Shown: piece after piece, positions 36,287 to 43,967 of the stretch
Layout of the letters: every line of letters begins with the position of its first letter
How positions within the stretch are numbered: position 1 is the first letter of the stretch
From: Novosphingobium sp.
GTDB lineage: Bacteria > Pseudomonadota > Alphaproteobacteria > Sphingomonadales > Sphingomonadaceae
Length of the DNA: 54,595 nucleotides
NCBI GenBank assembly: GCA_031285165.1
Contig: JAITWR010000027.1
Location: 1-54,595, forward strand
Direction: 5' to 3'
Translations under genes and position numbers: made by a program
The notes under the pieces: model-generated
Database searches by the model: none
Seen by the model: the letters and a program-made list of their open reading frames with translations, nothing else
What the model was told of the DNA's origin: nothing

Positions 36287-37342
36287 ATGGGCCAGGAAAG
36301 TTTCTTCAGCCTCGACGGGCCGCTCGATATCGCACCGGGCGGCGGCCAGTGCCGCGCTGCGAATTTCAGCGGCCTGGCCGCCGTCGCGCGCCAGTTGGGC
36401 CGCGATGCGCGGGGCATCGTCGAGCGTCACGGCATGGAAGCGCGCGTCCTGACCGATCCCGAAAGCCTGATCGCACCGCAGCAGCTTGCCGACACTCTCG
36501 AATATTGCAGCACGCTGTTCGACGATCCGCTGTTCGGCCTCCACATCGCCACGACGCAGGATCCCGAGGTGTTCGGCTGCGTCACCGCATTGTGCCGATC
36601 GGCGCCGACGGTGCGCGCGGGCATCCGCTGCCTGATCGACTATCTGCCCGTCGTCCACGCGCCGGATTGCGAAGTGGTGCTGATCGAGGGGCGCGAAACC
36701 GCCGAACTGGCCTGGCTGGTCAATACCGACATCGGGGTCAACGACCAGGCCAACTACCAGGCGGCGATGCTCAATGTGAAGCTGTTGCAGTCGATCGGCG
36801 GGCCGGGTTTCAAGCCCTCGTGGGTCAGCCTTTCGGCCGAGACGCGGGGCAGCGACATGCCCGAACTGGAGAAGCTGCTCGGCTGCAAGGTGACGAGCCG
36901 CGATTCGCACAATTCGATCGCCTTTCCGGTCCATACGCTCGACCAGCCGGTGCCCAGCGCCAACCGGCTGCTGTTCCGGCTGCTCGGCGGCTATCTGGAA
37001 ACGGTCAAGACGGCGCACAGCCAGTCGGTGATAGAACGGGTGGAAAGCTATATCCGCGGCTCGCTGGCCTCGGGCAACTGCACGATCGAGCGCTGCGCGG
37101 AGAAAATCGGCACGTCCGTCCGAACGCTGCAAGCACGGCTGGCGGCCGCAGGCGCGCGCTTCTCCGAACTGGTCGAGAAGCAGCGCGCAGCGCTGGCGAA
37201 ATCGCACCTCGCGCAGCGGCAGCTTTCGCTCGACGAAATCGCCGACCGGCTCGGCTACGGCGAGCAGACCAGCTTCGGCCGCGCATTCAAGCGCTGGACC
37301 GGAATGACGCCGCAGCAGTTCAGGGCGGGTTGCCAGATGTAG
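36287..37342 (+). CDS. AraC-family transcriptional regulator (OruR/ArgR-like)
   Basis: A 351-residue regulator with an N-terminal arabinose-binding-like domain of the OruR/quorum-related type (FSGLAAVARQLGRDARGIVE, then GLHIATTQDPEVFG). The C-terminal AraC helix-turn-helix has CAEKIGTSVRTLQARLAAAGARF and LDEIADRLGYGEQTSFGRAFKRWTG. The ATG at 36287 begins GQESFFSLDGP; a TTG at 36224 would add 21 unlikely residues. It is divergent from the crotonase, with about 140 bases between, the usual layout for AraC control of the neighbour. A terminator follows. Confidence 0.88.
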   Translation: MGQESFFSLDGPLDIAPGGGQCRAANFSGLAAVARQLGRDARGIVERHGMEARVLTDPESLIAPQQLADTLEYCSTLFDDPLFGLHIATTQDPEVFGCVTALCRSAPTVRAGIRCLIDYLPVVHAPDCEVVLIEGRETAELAWLVNTDIGVNDQANYQAAMLNVKLLQSIGGPGFKPSWVSLSAETRGSDMPELEKLLGCKVTSRDSHNSIAFPVHTLDQPVPSANRLLFRLLGGYLETVKTAHSQSVIERVESYIRGSLASGNCTIERCAEKIGTSVRTLQARLAAAGARFSELVEKQRAALAKSHLAQRQLSLDEIADRLGYGEQTSFGRAFKRWTGMTPQQFRAGCQM

Positions 37343-37345
37343 TTC

Positions 37346-37380
37346 CTCCCCATCGCCTGCGGCGACGGGGAGAAATTTTT
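37346..37380 (+). terminator. Rho-independent terminator of the OruR-like gene
   Basis: CTCCCCATCGCC pairs with GGCGACGGGGAG (one A-C mismatch, loop TGC), followed by AAATTTTT. It starts four bases after the regulator stop and ends at the stop of the convergent reductase gene. Confidence 0.8.
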
Positions 37381-38357
37381 CAGCCGACCTTCATCACCAC
37401 CCGGCCGGCGCGCTCGCCGGTGAAGGCGGCATTCATCGCCGCGCGGTAATCCTCGAAGCCATAGACCTTGCCGATCATCGGTTTGAGCAGGCCCTGCGCC
37501 GCAAGCGCAAGGCACTGTTCCATATTCGCCGCAGCCCTGCCGGGCTCGTTCTCGCCGAACGTGCGCAACTGGACTCCGATCAGGCTGGCGGTCTTGACCA
37601 GCGGCAGGTTGGTCTTGAGCGAGGCTATGCCGCCGGTGAAGCCGATGACCAGATGGCGGCCGTTGTAGCCCAGCGACCGGAATGCCGGATCGGTCGCGGT
37701 GCCGCCGACAGGGTCGAACACCACGTCAACCGGCCGGCCCTGCGCCGCGGCCCTGACCTCGTCGCGCCAGTTTTCGCTGCGCGTGTTCACCACCGCATCG
37801 GCTCCGGCGGCAATGCACAAGTCCCGCTTCTCGCCGCTCGAGGCGGAAGCGATCACCCGGGCTCCCAGGTGCTTGCCGATCTGGATCGCGGCGATGCCGG
37901 TCGCACCAGCCGCGCCGAGCACCAGCAGCACTTCGCCGGGCCTGAGCTGCCCGCGGTCGACAAGCGCATGATAGCTCGTCGTATAGCTGGGCGGGAAAAC
38001 CGCGGCTTCCTCCAGCGACAGGGCTTCGGGCACCTTGTTGAAACTGGCCGCGCGGAACGTGCCGGCCTCGGCGAAGATGCCGCCGAAGCTGCTGCCCATC
38101 ACCCGGTCGCCGACCGCGAGGTGCCCGACCTCCTCGCCCACGGCCTCGACGATGCCGGCGCATTCGCTGCCCGGAACGAACGGCAGCGGCGGCGTCACCT
38201 GATACTTCCCCGCAGCGGTCAGCACGTCGACATAGGAGATGCCGATGGCCTTGATCGCAACGCGGATCCGGCCCGGCCCGGGCTCCGGAACAGCGTGCTC
38301 GCGGATATCATAGACTTCGGGCGGACCGAACGCGTCGGCGATGATGGCGCGGGGCAT
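37380..38357 (-). CDS. NADPH:quinone oxidoreductase-family protein
   Basis: A 325-residue medium-chain dehydrogenase without the catalytic zinc ligands. The GroES-like domain has ISYVDVLTAAGKYQVTPPLPFVPGSECAGIV. The nucleotide site is VLGAAGATGIAAIQIGKHLGA, and the remainder is VVFDPVGGTATDPAFRSL. It could reduce an enoyl-CoA or enone intermediate. The ATG at 38357 has GGGAG eight bases before it; a TTG at 38372 is rejected because the ribosome-binding site would be inside. It is the last gene of a run that reads marR, kinase, acyl-CoA dehydrogenase, SDR and then this gene. Confidence 0.9.
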   Translation of the reverse strand: MPRAIIADAFGPPEVYDIREHAVPEPGPGRIRVAIKAIGISYVDVLTAAGKYQVTPPLPFVPGSECAGIVEAVGEEVGHLAVGDRVMGSSFGGIFAEAGTFRAASFNKVPEALSLEEAAVFPPSYTTSYHALVDRGQLRPGEVLLVLGAAGATGIAAIQIGKHLGARVIASASSGEKRDLCIAAGADAVVNTRSENWRDEVRAAAQGRPVDVVFDPVGGTATDPAFRSLGYNGRHLVIGFTGGIASLKTNLPLVKTASLIGVQLRTFGENEPGRAAANMEQCLALAAQGLLKPMIGKVYGFEDYRAAMNAAFTGERAGRVVMKVG

Positions 38358-38429
38358 AAGACGGACTCCCAATAGGTCTTCAATTTCCCCTGCCGCTTGC
38401 GGGAGGGGAGATGGCGGGCCGCCGGTAAC

Positions 38430-39185
38430 TCAATGCTGCCCGCCGTCACAGCGCACCAGCGAGGCGGTGACGTTGACCGAATGCGGGCTCGCCAGGAACA
38501 GTGCTGCGGTGACGATATCCCCGGGCTCGGCCGCATGGCCGCGGGGAATCGCGATCGGACCCCGCCCCTTGTCGGGCCAGGCCTCGACGATATCGGTGCG
38601 GAAGGCGCCGGGCGAGAGCGTGTTGACCCGCACATGGGGCGCATACTCCCAGGCCAGGCTCCTGCCCATGGCGTTGAGCGCCGCCTTGGATGAGCCGTAG
38701 GGAACGACTCCCGGCAGCGGCATCAGCGAGCCCGATGAGGTCACGTTGATGATGCAGCCTCCCTCGCCCGTTTCACCGGCCCGGTCGAACATCCGCTTGC
38801 CGATCCGGCTGGCAAGCCGGAACGGGCCTTTGAAATTGAGGTTCACGACCGAATCGAACAGTTGCTCGGTCACCTCATGGCTCGGCATCCGCGGGCTCAT
38901 CCCCGCATTGTTCACAAGGATATCCACACGCCCGAAAGCCGCATAGGCTTCCTCGATCAGCCGGTCACACTCGGGCCATTTGCCGACATGCGCGCCGATG
39001 GCGAGCGCCTTGCGGCCGAGCGCGCGCATTTCCCCGGCCACTTTCTCGCAGTTCTCCTGCTTGCGGCTGGCGATGATGACATCGGCGCCGCGCTCGGCGA
39101 AAGCCCTGACCATCTGGTAGCCGAGCCCGCGCGAACCGCCGGTGACAAGCGCGACCTTGCCGGTGAAGTCGAAGAGCGGGTCCAT
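38430..39185 (-). CDS. Short-chain dehydrogenase/reductase
   Basis: A 251-residue classical SDR: TGGSRGLG (15-22), NNAG (92-95), Ser150/151 and YxxxK at 163-167 (YGSSK). Other features are typical of 3-hydroxyacyl-CoA or alicyclic alcohol dehydrogenases. Its ATG lies one base after the stop of the acyl-CoA dehydrogenase gene, and its ribosome-binding site (GGAGCTGAG) lies inside that gene, so the two are translationally coupled. It likely performs the oxidation step following the acyl-CoA dehydrogenase. Sequence similarity to the SDR at 26581 is only general. Confidence 0.92.
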   Translation of the reverse strand: MDPLFDFTGKVALVTGGSRGLGYQMVRAFAERGADVIIASRKQENCEKVAGEMRALGRKALAIGAHVGKWPECDRLIEEAYAAFGRVDILVNNAGMSPRMPSHEVTEQLFDSVVNLNFKGPFRLASRIGKRMFDRAGETGEGGCIINVTSSGSLMPLPGVVPYGSSKAALNAMGRSLAWEYAPHVRVNTLSPGAFRTDIVEAWPDKGRGPIAIPRGHAAEPGDIVTAALFLASPHSVNVTASLVRCDGGQH

Positions 39186-39186
39186 C

Positions 39187-40497
39187 TCAGCTCCAGTTCT
39201 CGCGGGCGTTCGGATAGCGTTCGAGCGCCGCGGCAAGCCGGGTCGGGATATGCTCGGTCGGGAACATGCCGGGGGCGGGCACAGCCTTCTTGAGATGCGC
39301 GCGGGCAAGCTGTGAGCGGTGAACGTCGGTCGGGCCATCGGCGAAAGCCAGCGACATGTACCCCCCGAAGGCCTGGGCTAGCGGCATGTCCAGCGAAATG
39401 CCGAGCGAACCGTGCAGTTCGAGCGCGCGGCCGCAGATGTTGCCATAGACGTTTGCCATCGCGACCTTGCACATGCCGATATGGTTGCGGGAAGCGCCGT
39501 GCGGCATCCGGCCGGCCTCGATCTCGTCGATGATCCAGGCGGTCTTCAGCACCATGCAGCGGAACTGCTCCAGTTCGATAATCGAATCGGCGATCTTGCC
39601 CTGGGCGAACTGATGGTCGCCCAGCATCCGGCCGCGAGTCTTGCGCGAGACGGCGCGTTCCAGCATCATGTCGATGAAGCGCTGGCACTTGCCTACCGTG
39701 CGCATGGCATGGTGGATGCGGCCACCGCCCAGACGCGCCTGCGCGACCTTGAAGCCTTCGCCCGGATTGCCCAGCATGTAGTCGAGCGGCACGCGCACCT
39801 TGTTGTAGCGCACATGGCACTGCGCGCCGTCCGCGGGATCGCCCTCACCGGCAATGGCGACGTTGCGGATGATCTCGAATCCGGGCCTGTCGGTCGGCAC
39901 GATGAACATGCTCATCCGCTCCGTCAGCCTGGCTTCGGGCGCCGTGACGGCAATGACCAGGCAGAAAGCGGCATAGCGGGCATTCGACGAGAACCACTTC
40001 TCACCCTCGATCACCCATTCGCCGTCCTCCTGCCAGGCCTTGCAGACGAATTCACCGGGATCGGCGCCGCCCTGCGGCTCGGTCATCGAGAAGCAGGAGA
40101 CGATCTCCTGCGCCATCAGCGGCTCCAGGTACTTCTTCTTCTGTTCGGGCGTGCCGAACAGGGCCAGGATCTCGGCGTTGCCGGTATCGGGCGCGGCCGT
40201 GCCGAAAACGGTCGGCGCCCAGTTCGAACGGCCGATGATCTCGTTCATCAGGGCCAGCTTGACCTGGCCGTAGCCCGGTCCGCCGAGATTGGGGCCGAGA
40301 TGGCAGGCCCACAGGCCCTGGGCTTTCACCTGATCCTGCAACGGCTTGAGATGATTGCGCGAAGGCTTGTGCGTGACATCGTAAGGCGTTCCCATTTCCG
40401 GAAACAGCAGGTCCATCGTCTCGCATTCCTCGCGGACGAATTTCTCCATCCAGTCGAGCTTGGCCTGGAATTCGGGCTCTACGCTGAAATCGATCAT
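39187..40497 (-). CDS. Acyl-CoA dehydrogenase family protein (ACAD10/11-like)
   Basis: A 436-residue FAD enzyme. The N-terminal helical domain starts DFSVEPEFQAKLDWMEKF. The middle domain has CFSMTEPQGGADPG and GEKWFSSNARYAAF. The C-terminal four-helix domain has ELHGSLGISLDMPLAQAFGG and ends in LAFADGPTDVH. The last motif stands where ordinary acyl-CoA dehydrogenases have the catalytic EGT/S, so Asp replaces Glu, as I recall for ACAD10/11-like enzymes. Those enzymes eliminate phosphate from 4-phosphoacyl-CoAs made by a partner kinase, and an APH-fold kinase gene lies just upstream. AGGAG lies before the ATG. Confidence 0.9.
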   Translation of the reverse strand: MIDFSVEPEFQAKLDWMEKFVREECETMDLLFPEMGTPYDVTHKPSRNHLKPLQDQVKAQGLWACHLGPNLGGPGYGQVKLALMNEIIGRSNWAPTVFGTAAPDTGNAEILALFGTPEQKKKYLEPLMAQEIVSCFSMTEPQGGADPGEFVCKAWQEDGEWVIEGEKWFSSNARYAAFCLVIAVTAPEARLTERMSMFIVPTDRPGFEIIRNVAIAGEGDPADGAQCHVRYNKVRVPLDYMLGNPGEGFKVAQARLGGGRIHHAMRTVGKCQRFIDMMLERAVSRKTRGRMLGDHQFAQGKIADSIIELEQFRCMVLKTAWIIDEIEAGRMPHGASRNHIGMCKVAMANVYGNICGRALELHGSLGISLDMPLAQAFGGYMSLAFADGPTDVHRSQLARAHLKKAVPAPGMFPTEHIPTRLAAALERYPNARENWS

Positions 40498-40563
40498 GTT
40501 CTATCTCCTGAATCCCTCTCCGGGCGAGCGCCGGGAGGAAGCAACGCATTTCATTTCATCCGG

Positions 40564-41643
40564 TCATTTCATCCGGGCAATCTGGGCTTTGGTTTCCTGA
40601 AAGCAGTTCTCGACGATGCGCGCGAAAAAACGGCCCGTCTCCCTGGGCAGAATACCGGCCTCGGCCTGCGCCACCTTGTATTCGAGCAGGCAGCCGGACT
40701 TGAACCTGGCGAGCAGCGAGAACCACTCGAAATCGCGGATGTCGCGGCCGGTGCCCGCGCAGTAATAGCGCGCCAGTTCCTGCTTCGTCGGGAAATTCGC
40801 CGGGTTGTTGAGCGCGGTCGGGAACTCCTTGTCCGGGTTCTCCTCGTCGCGCATGCCGCCGGTGAACCAGCCCATGTCGATCATCGGATCGCCGATGGTC
40901 GAAAGCTCCCAGTCGATCATCGCCGCAAGCCGGGCCGGCGGCCCCCATTGGAACATCATGTTGGGCGTACCGACATCGCCGTGGATGATACCGCGCACTT
41001 CCTGCGGCAGCTTGCTGTGACGCAGCCATTCCTCGGTCTCGGCATAGCCGTCGAGCCGGCGGGCCTCATAGCCCTTGTAACGCTCCGGGTAAGAGGCGAG
41101 CTGACCGGCCCAGCGGTCGACCTGGCGTTCCAGAAACTTGCCCGGCTTGCCGTAGTCCTCGAGGCCGATGGCGATATAATCGACGTTGGCAAGCGCGATC
41201 AGGCCATCGACGATCGCGAAAGGGATGCCGTATTCATAGGGCATCGCGTCGAACGGCGGTTCGTTCCAGATCTTCTCGTCCCGCAGGTTCGGCGCCCAGC
41301 CGTCGACTTTCTCCATGACATAGAACGGCGCGCCGACGACCGAGGCGTCGCCGCACGAGCCGTAGCAAACGGGGTGCGGCACGTCGGTCCGGTTGAGCGC
41401 GGTGAGAATCCGCGCCTCGCGCAGCACGCCCTTCTCCGCGCCCGGCGGCGGCACGGCGGGGGGACGGCGCATGACCATGGGCTTCTCGCCGCGGCTGAGA
41501 GTGAGCACGACATTCGACGTGCCACCGCTGAGTACGCTCGTCTCCAGCGGCCCCTTGCCCAGTTCGGGCACGTTGGCGTCGAGCCAGTCGGTCAGCGGGC
41601 CTTTCGGCGCCAGCTCGTCGATGTCGTAAGTCATGCTCGTCAT
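40564..41643 (-). CDS. Phosphotransferase (APH fold, ACAD10/11 kinase-domain-like)
   Basis: A 359-residue aminoglycoside-phosphotransferase-fold kinase. The nucleotide loop is LSGGTSNVVLTLSRG with an invariant-type Lys in EKPMVMRRPP. The Brenner motif is IIHGDVGTPNMMF (HGD plus Asn), and the metal-binding Asp is in MIDWELSTIGDP. Fused or neighbouring homologues phosphorylate 4-hydroxyacyl-CoAs before elimination by an ACAD partner (mitochondrial ACAD10/11, bacterial LvaA). Antibiotic modification is unlikely in this context. GGAGAG precedes the ATG at 41643, which overlaps the marR stop (ATGA), so marR and this gene are coupled. Confidence 0.88.
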   Translation of the reverse strand: MTSMTYDIDELAPKGPLTDWLDANVPELGKGPLETSVLSGGTSNVVLTLSRGEKPMVMRRPPAVPPPGAEKGVLREARILTALNRTDVPHPVCYGSCGDASVVGAPFYVMEKVDGWAPNLRDEKIWNEPPFDAMPYEYGIPFAIVDGLIALANVDYIAIGLEDYGKPGKFLERQVDRWAGQLASYPERYKGYEARRLDGYAETEEWLRHSKLPQEVRGIIHGDVGTPNMMFQWGPPARLAAMIDWELSTIGDPMIDMGWFTGGMRDEENPDKEFPTALNNPANFPTKQELARYYCAGTGRDIRDFEWFSLLARFKSGCLLEYKVAQAEAGILPRETGRFFARIVENCFQETKAQIARMK

Positions 41644-42110
41644 CGTTTCTCTCCAGTGCGCAACCGCGCCTCCAATTGCCTGCGGATGGTGTTCAGAACG
41701 GCCGTAGCCTCGCGGATGAGCCGGGGGTCGAGCCCATCGCCGATTGCGGCGGCGACAGCATCGGCACGGGCATCCATCTCGCGCTTGAGTGCCGTGCCGC
41801 GCTCGGTCGGGCACAACAGGACGGCGCGCTTGTGATCGGGATTGGGCGCGGCCTCGATCAGCCCGGCCGCCATCAGCGCATTGGCCGCGCGCTGGATGAG
41901 CTGGCGCGGCTGGCCGAGCGAGCGGCCGATTTGCGGCACCGTCGGCGGCCGCTCGGCCTCGACCACCGCGTTGAGCACGGTAAGCCCGGAATCCCCCAGC
42001 CCTTCCGACCGCCGCGCACCGGCGAACATGCTTTTCATCCGGCCGTTCAGCCGGATCAACTCGTCGGAGAGGCCCACCAGCGGGTGTCGGGAATCGAACT
42101 TGCCGCCCAT
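41640..42110 (-). CDS. MarR-family transcriptional regulator
   Basis: A 156-residue winged-helix protein. TVPQIGRSLGQPRQLIQRAANALMAAGLIEAAPNPDHKRAVLLCPTERG is the recognition helix plus wing of MarR. The flanking helices (LVGLSDELIRLNGRMKSMF and the Ala-rich C-terminal helix) form the dimer interface. It probably represses its own operon (kinase, acyl-CoA dehydrogenase, SDR, reductase) and perhaps the acyl-CoA synthetase gene, until an acyl-CoA or aromatic ligand binds. A perfect palindrome lies 18 bases upstream of its start. Confidence 0.92.
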   Translation of the reverse strand: MGGKFDSRHPLVGLSDELIRLNGRMKSMFAGARRSEGLGDSGLTVLNAVVEAERPPTVPQIGRSLGQPRQLIQRAANALMAAGLIEAAPNPDHKRAVLLCPTERGTALKREMDARADAVAAAIGDGLDPRLIREATAVLNTIRRQLEARLRTGEKR

Positions 42111-42128
42111 GATTCGAATCGTGTCATA

Positions 42129-42146
42129 TTGACATGATCATGTCAA
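42129..42146. promoter_or_regulatory. 18-bp perfect palindrome, probable MarR operator
   Basis: TTGACATGATCATGTCAA is completely self-complementary and begins 18 bases upstream of the marR start. It also carries TTGACA, a sigma-70 -35-like hexamer, on both strands, so a bound MarR dimer would block the promoter. Size and position are typical of MarR autoregulatory sites. Confidence 0.75.
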
Positions 42147-42224
42147 ATTTCAAAGGCACTGGCCCCCCGGCAAACAGAATGGCGCTTCGCCGGACCCGCC
42201 ATGGCGATGGCGAGCGGGCGGGAA

Positions 42225-43799
42225 TCAGCAACGCCCGTGTGAAACGGGATTGCCGTAGAGCTTGCGCAACTCGTGCTTGGCGAGCTTGCCGGAGGGGAGG
42301 CGCGGCAGTTCCTCGACGAATTCGTAGCTTTTCGGCTGCGTCACTCTGGATATCCGCGTGCTTACCCACGCGCGCAGAGCGGCTTCGAGTTCAGGCCCCG
42401 CGTCGGCCCGGACTTTGGGCTGGACAATGGCTTTCACCGCTTCGCCGTATTCGGGGTCGGCGATTCCGATCACCGCCGCGTCGAGCACTCCGGGGTGGAC
42501 GATCAGGCAGTCCTCGACCGCTTGCGGGTAGATGTTCACCCCGCCCGATATGATCATGAAGTCCTTGCGGTCGGTGAGGAAAAGGTAGCCATCGTCATCG
42601 AGCCTGCCGATATCACCGACGGTGAACCAGTTGGCGTGCCGCGGATGCGCCGCGCGCTTCGTCTTGTCGGTGTCGTTGAGGTAAGCGACCGCCCTGCCCT
42701 GCGGCACCTCGAAATAGATGAGGCCGGATTCGCCCGCCGACAGCTCGCGCCCGTCCTCGTCGCAGATGTGGATCGGCCCCATCGCCGACCTGCCGACCGA
42801 ACCGGGCTTGCGCAGCCACTCCTCCGAGGTGATCCCGGTGACGCCGACGCCTTCGGTGCTCGAATAGTATTCATAGATGATCGGCCCGAACCATGCGATC
42901 ATCCGCCGCTTGATCTCGACCGGACAGGGCGCCGCGGCGTGGATCACCTTCTTCAGCGAAGATATGTCGTACCCGGCCCTAACCTCGTCGGGCAGTGCCA
43001 GCAGCCGCACAAACATCGTCGGCACGAACTGCGCTTCGGTGACTTGCCAGGTCTCGATCGCCTTGAGGACCGCCTCGGCATCGAATTTCGACAGGGTGAC
43101 GGCAGTGCCGCCGAGCCGCTGCGGCACGACCATGCAGGACAGCGGCATACCGTGATACAGCGGGCCGGCATTGAAGACGACGGGCGGCCCGGCGCCTTCC
43201 TCCAGTGCCCCACCGCCTTCGAGCGGGTTGAACTCGTCGATCGGGCCGGGCGTGAAAGGCAGGACGACGCCCTTGGGGCGCCCCGTCGTGCCGCTCGAAT
43301 AGATCATGTGAAAGCCCGATATCTCGTCATCCACCGGGCTCGCCGGCATCGCCGCCAGTGCCGCCGTCAGCGAATCGGCCCCCGCGACGGCCGCGTCGTC
43401 CGCATGGTAGATCCGCTCCACGCCCCCGATCAGTTCCGCCCGTGCGGCCGCCAGCATGCGCGGCGTCTCACCGAGCGAGCCCGAAAGCACCAGCACGCGC
43501 GAGCCGGAATCCCCGATGATATAGGCCGCTTCAGCCGGCTTCAGGTGCGTCGACAGCAGCGTGATGAATACGCCGCAGCGCGTTGCGCCCCAATAGACGA
43601 TCGGAAAAATCGTCGAATTGCACAGCATCGCCGCAATCCGGTCACCCGGCTTCAGCCCCAGCGAGCGCAGCAACCGGGCAAACCGGTTCGAGCCCTCGTC
43701 CAGCGCGCGATAGGTCAGCACCTCGCCCGTATCCGCGATCACCATCGCCGGATGATCGGGCCTGGTCAGCGCGTGGCGGGAAGGATGGTGGCCGGGCAT
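42225..43799 (-). CDS. AMP-forming acyl-CoA synthetase
   Basis: A 524-residue ANL-superfamily ligase. IYSSGTTGRPKGVVLPF is the AMP-binding motif, YEYYSSTEGVGVTG the adenine-binding segment, TVGDIGRLDDDGYLFLTDRKDFMIISGGVNIYPQ the hinge, and PRLPSGKLAKHEL holds the C-terminal catalytic Lys. AAGGAG lies seven bases before the ATG. It most resembles fatty-acyl or bile-acid-type CoA ligases. It is upstream of marR on the same strand, 114 bases away across the operator, so it may be under separate control. It is the last island gene before mrcA. Confidence 0.93.
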   Translation of the reverse strand: MPGHHPSRHALTRPDHPAMVIADTGEVLTYRALDEGSNRFARLLRSLGLKPGDRIAAMLCNSTIFPIVYWGATRCGVFITLLSTHLKPAEAAYIIGDSGSRVLVLSGSLGETPRMLAAARAELIGGVERIYHADDAAVAGADSLTAALAAMPASPVDDEISGFHMIYSSGTTGRPKGVVLPFTPGPIDEFNPLEGGGALEEGAGPPVVFNAGPLYHGMPLSCMVVPQRLGGTAVTLSKFDAEAVLKAIETWQVTEAQFVPTMFVRLLALPDEVRAGYDISSLKKVIHAAAPCPVEIKRRMIAWFGPIIYEYYSSTEGVGVTGITSEEWLRKPGSVGRSAMGPIHICDEDGRELSAGESGLIYFEVPQGRAVAYLNDTDKTKRAAHPRHANWFTVGDIGRLDDDGYLFLTDRKDFMIISGGVNIYPQAVEDCLIVHPGVLDAAVIGIADPEYGEAVKAIVQPKVRADAGPELEAALRAWVSTRISRVTQPKSYEFVEELPRLPSGKLAKHELRKLYGNPVSHGRC

Positions 43800-43967
43800 G
43801 GGAATGCTCCTTCGAATATCGGACGCGGAAGCGGCCGAGCGCCTCGTCGCTGCGACCGCGCAGGGCCGGCAAACCATCGCTCATGGCTGTCGCTCATGGC
43901 AAGGCCGGGTTTGCGGCCTGCGGCGCGGCCGGTTATGATCTCTGCCGCCGGCACCGGAGTCTACCCG

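Noticed and set aside
40564..41643. Aminoglycoside resistance phosphotransferase
   Set aside because: The fold is APH, but adjacency to an ACAD gene and a MarR-controlled catabolic operon fits a metabolic kinase.
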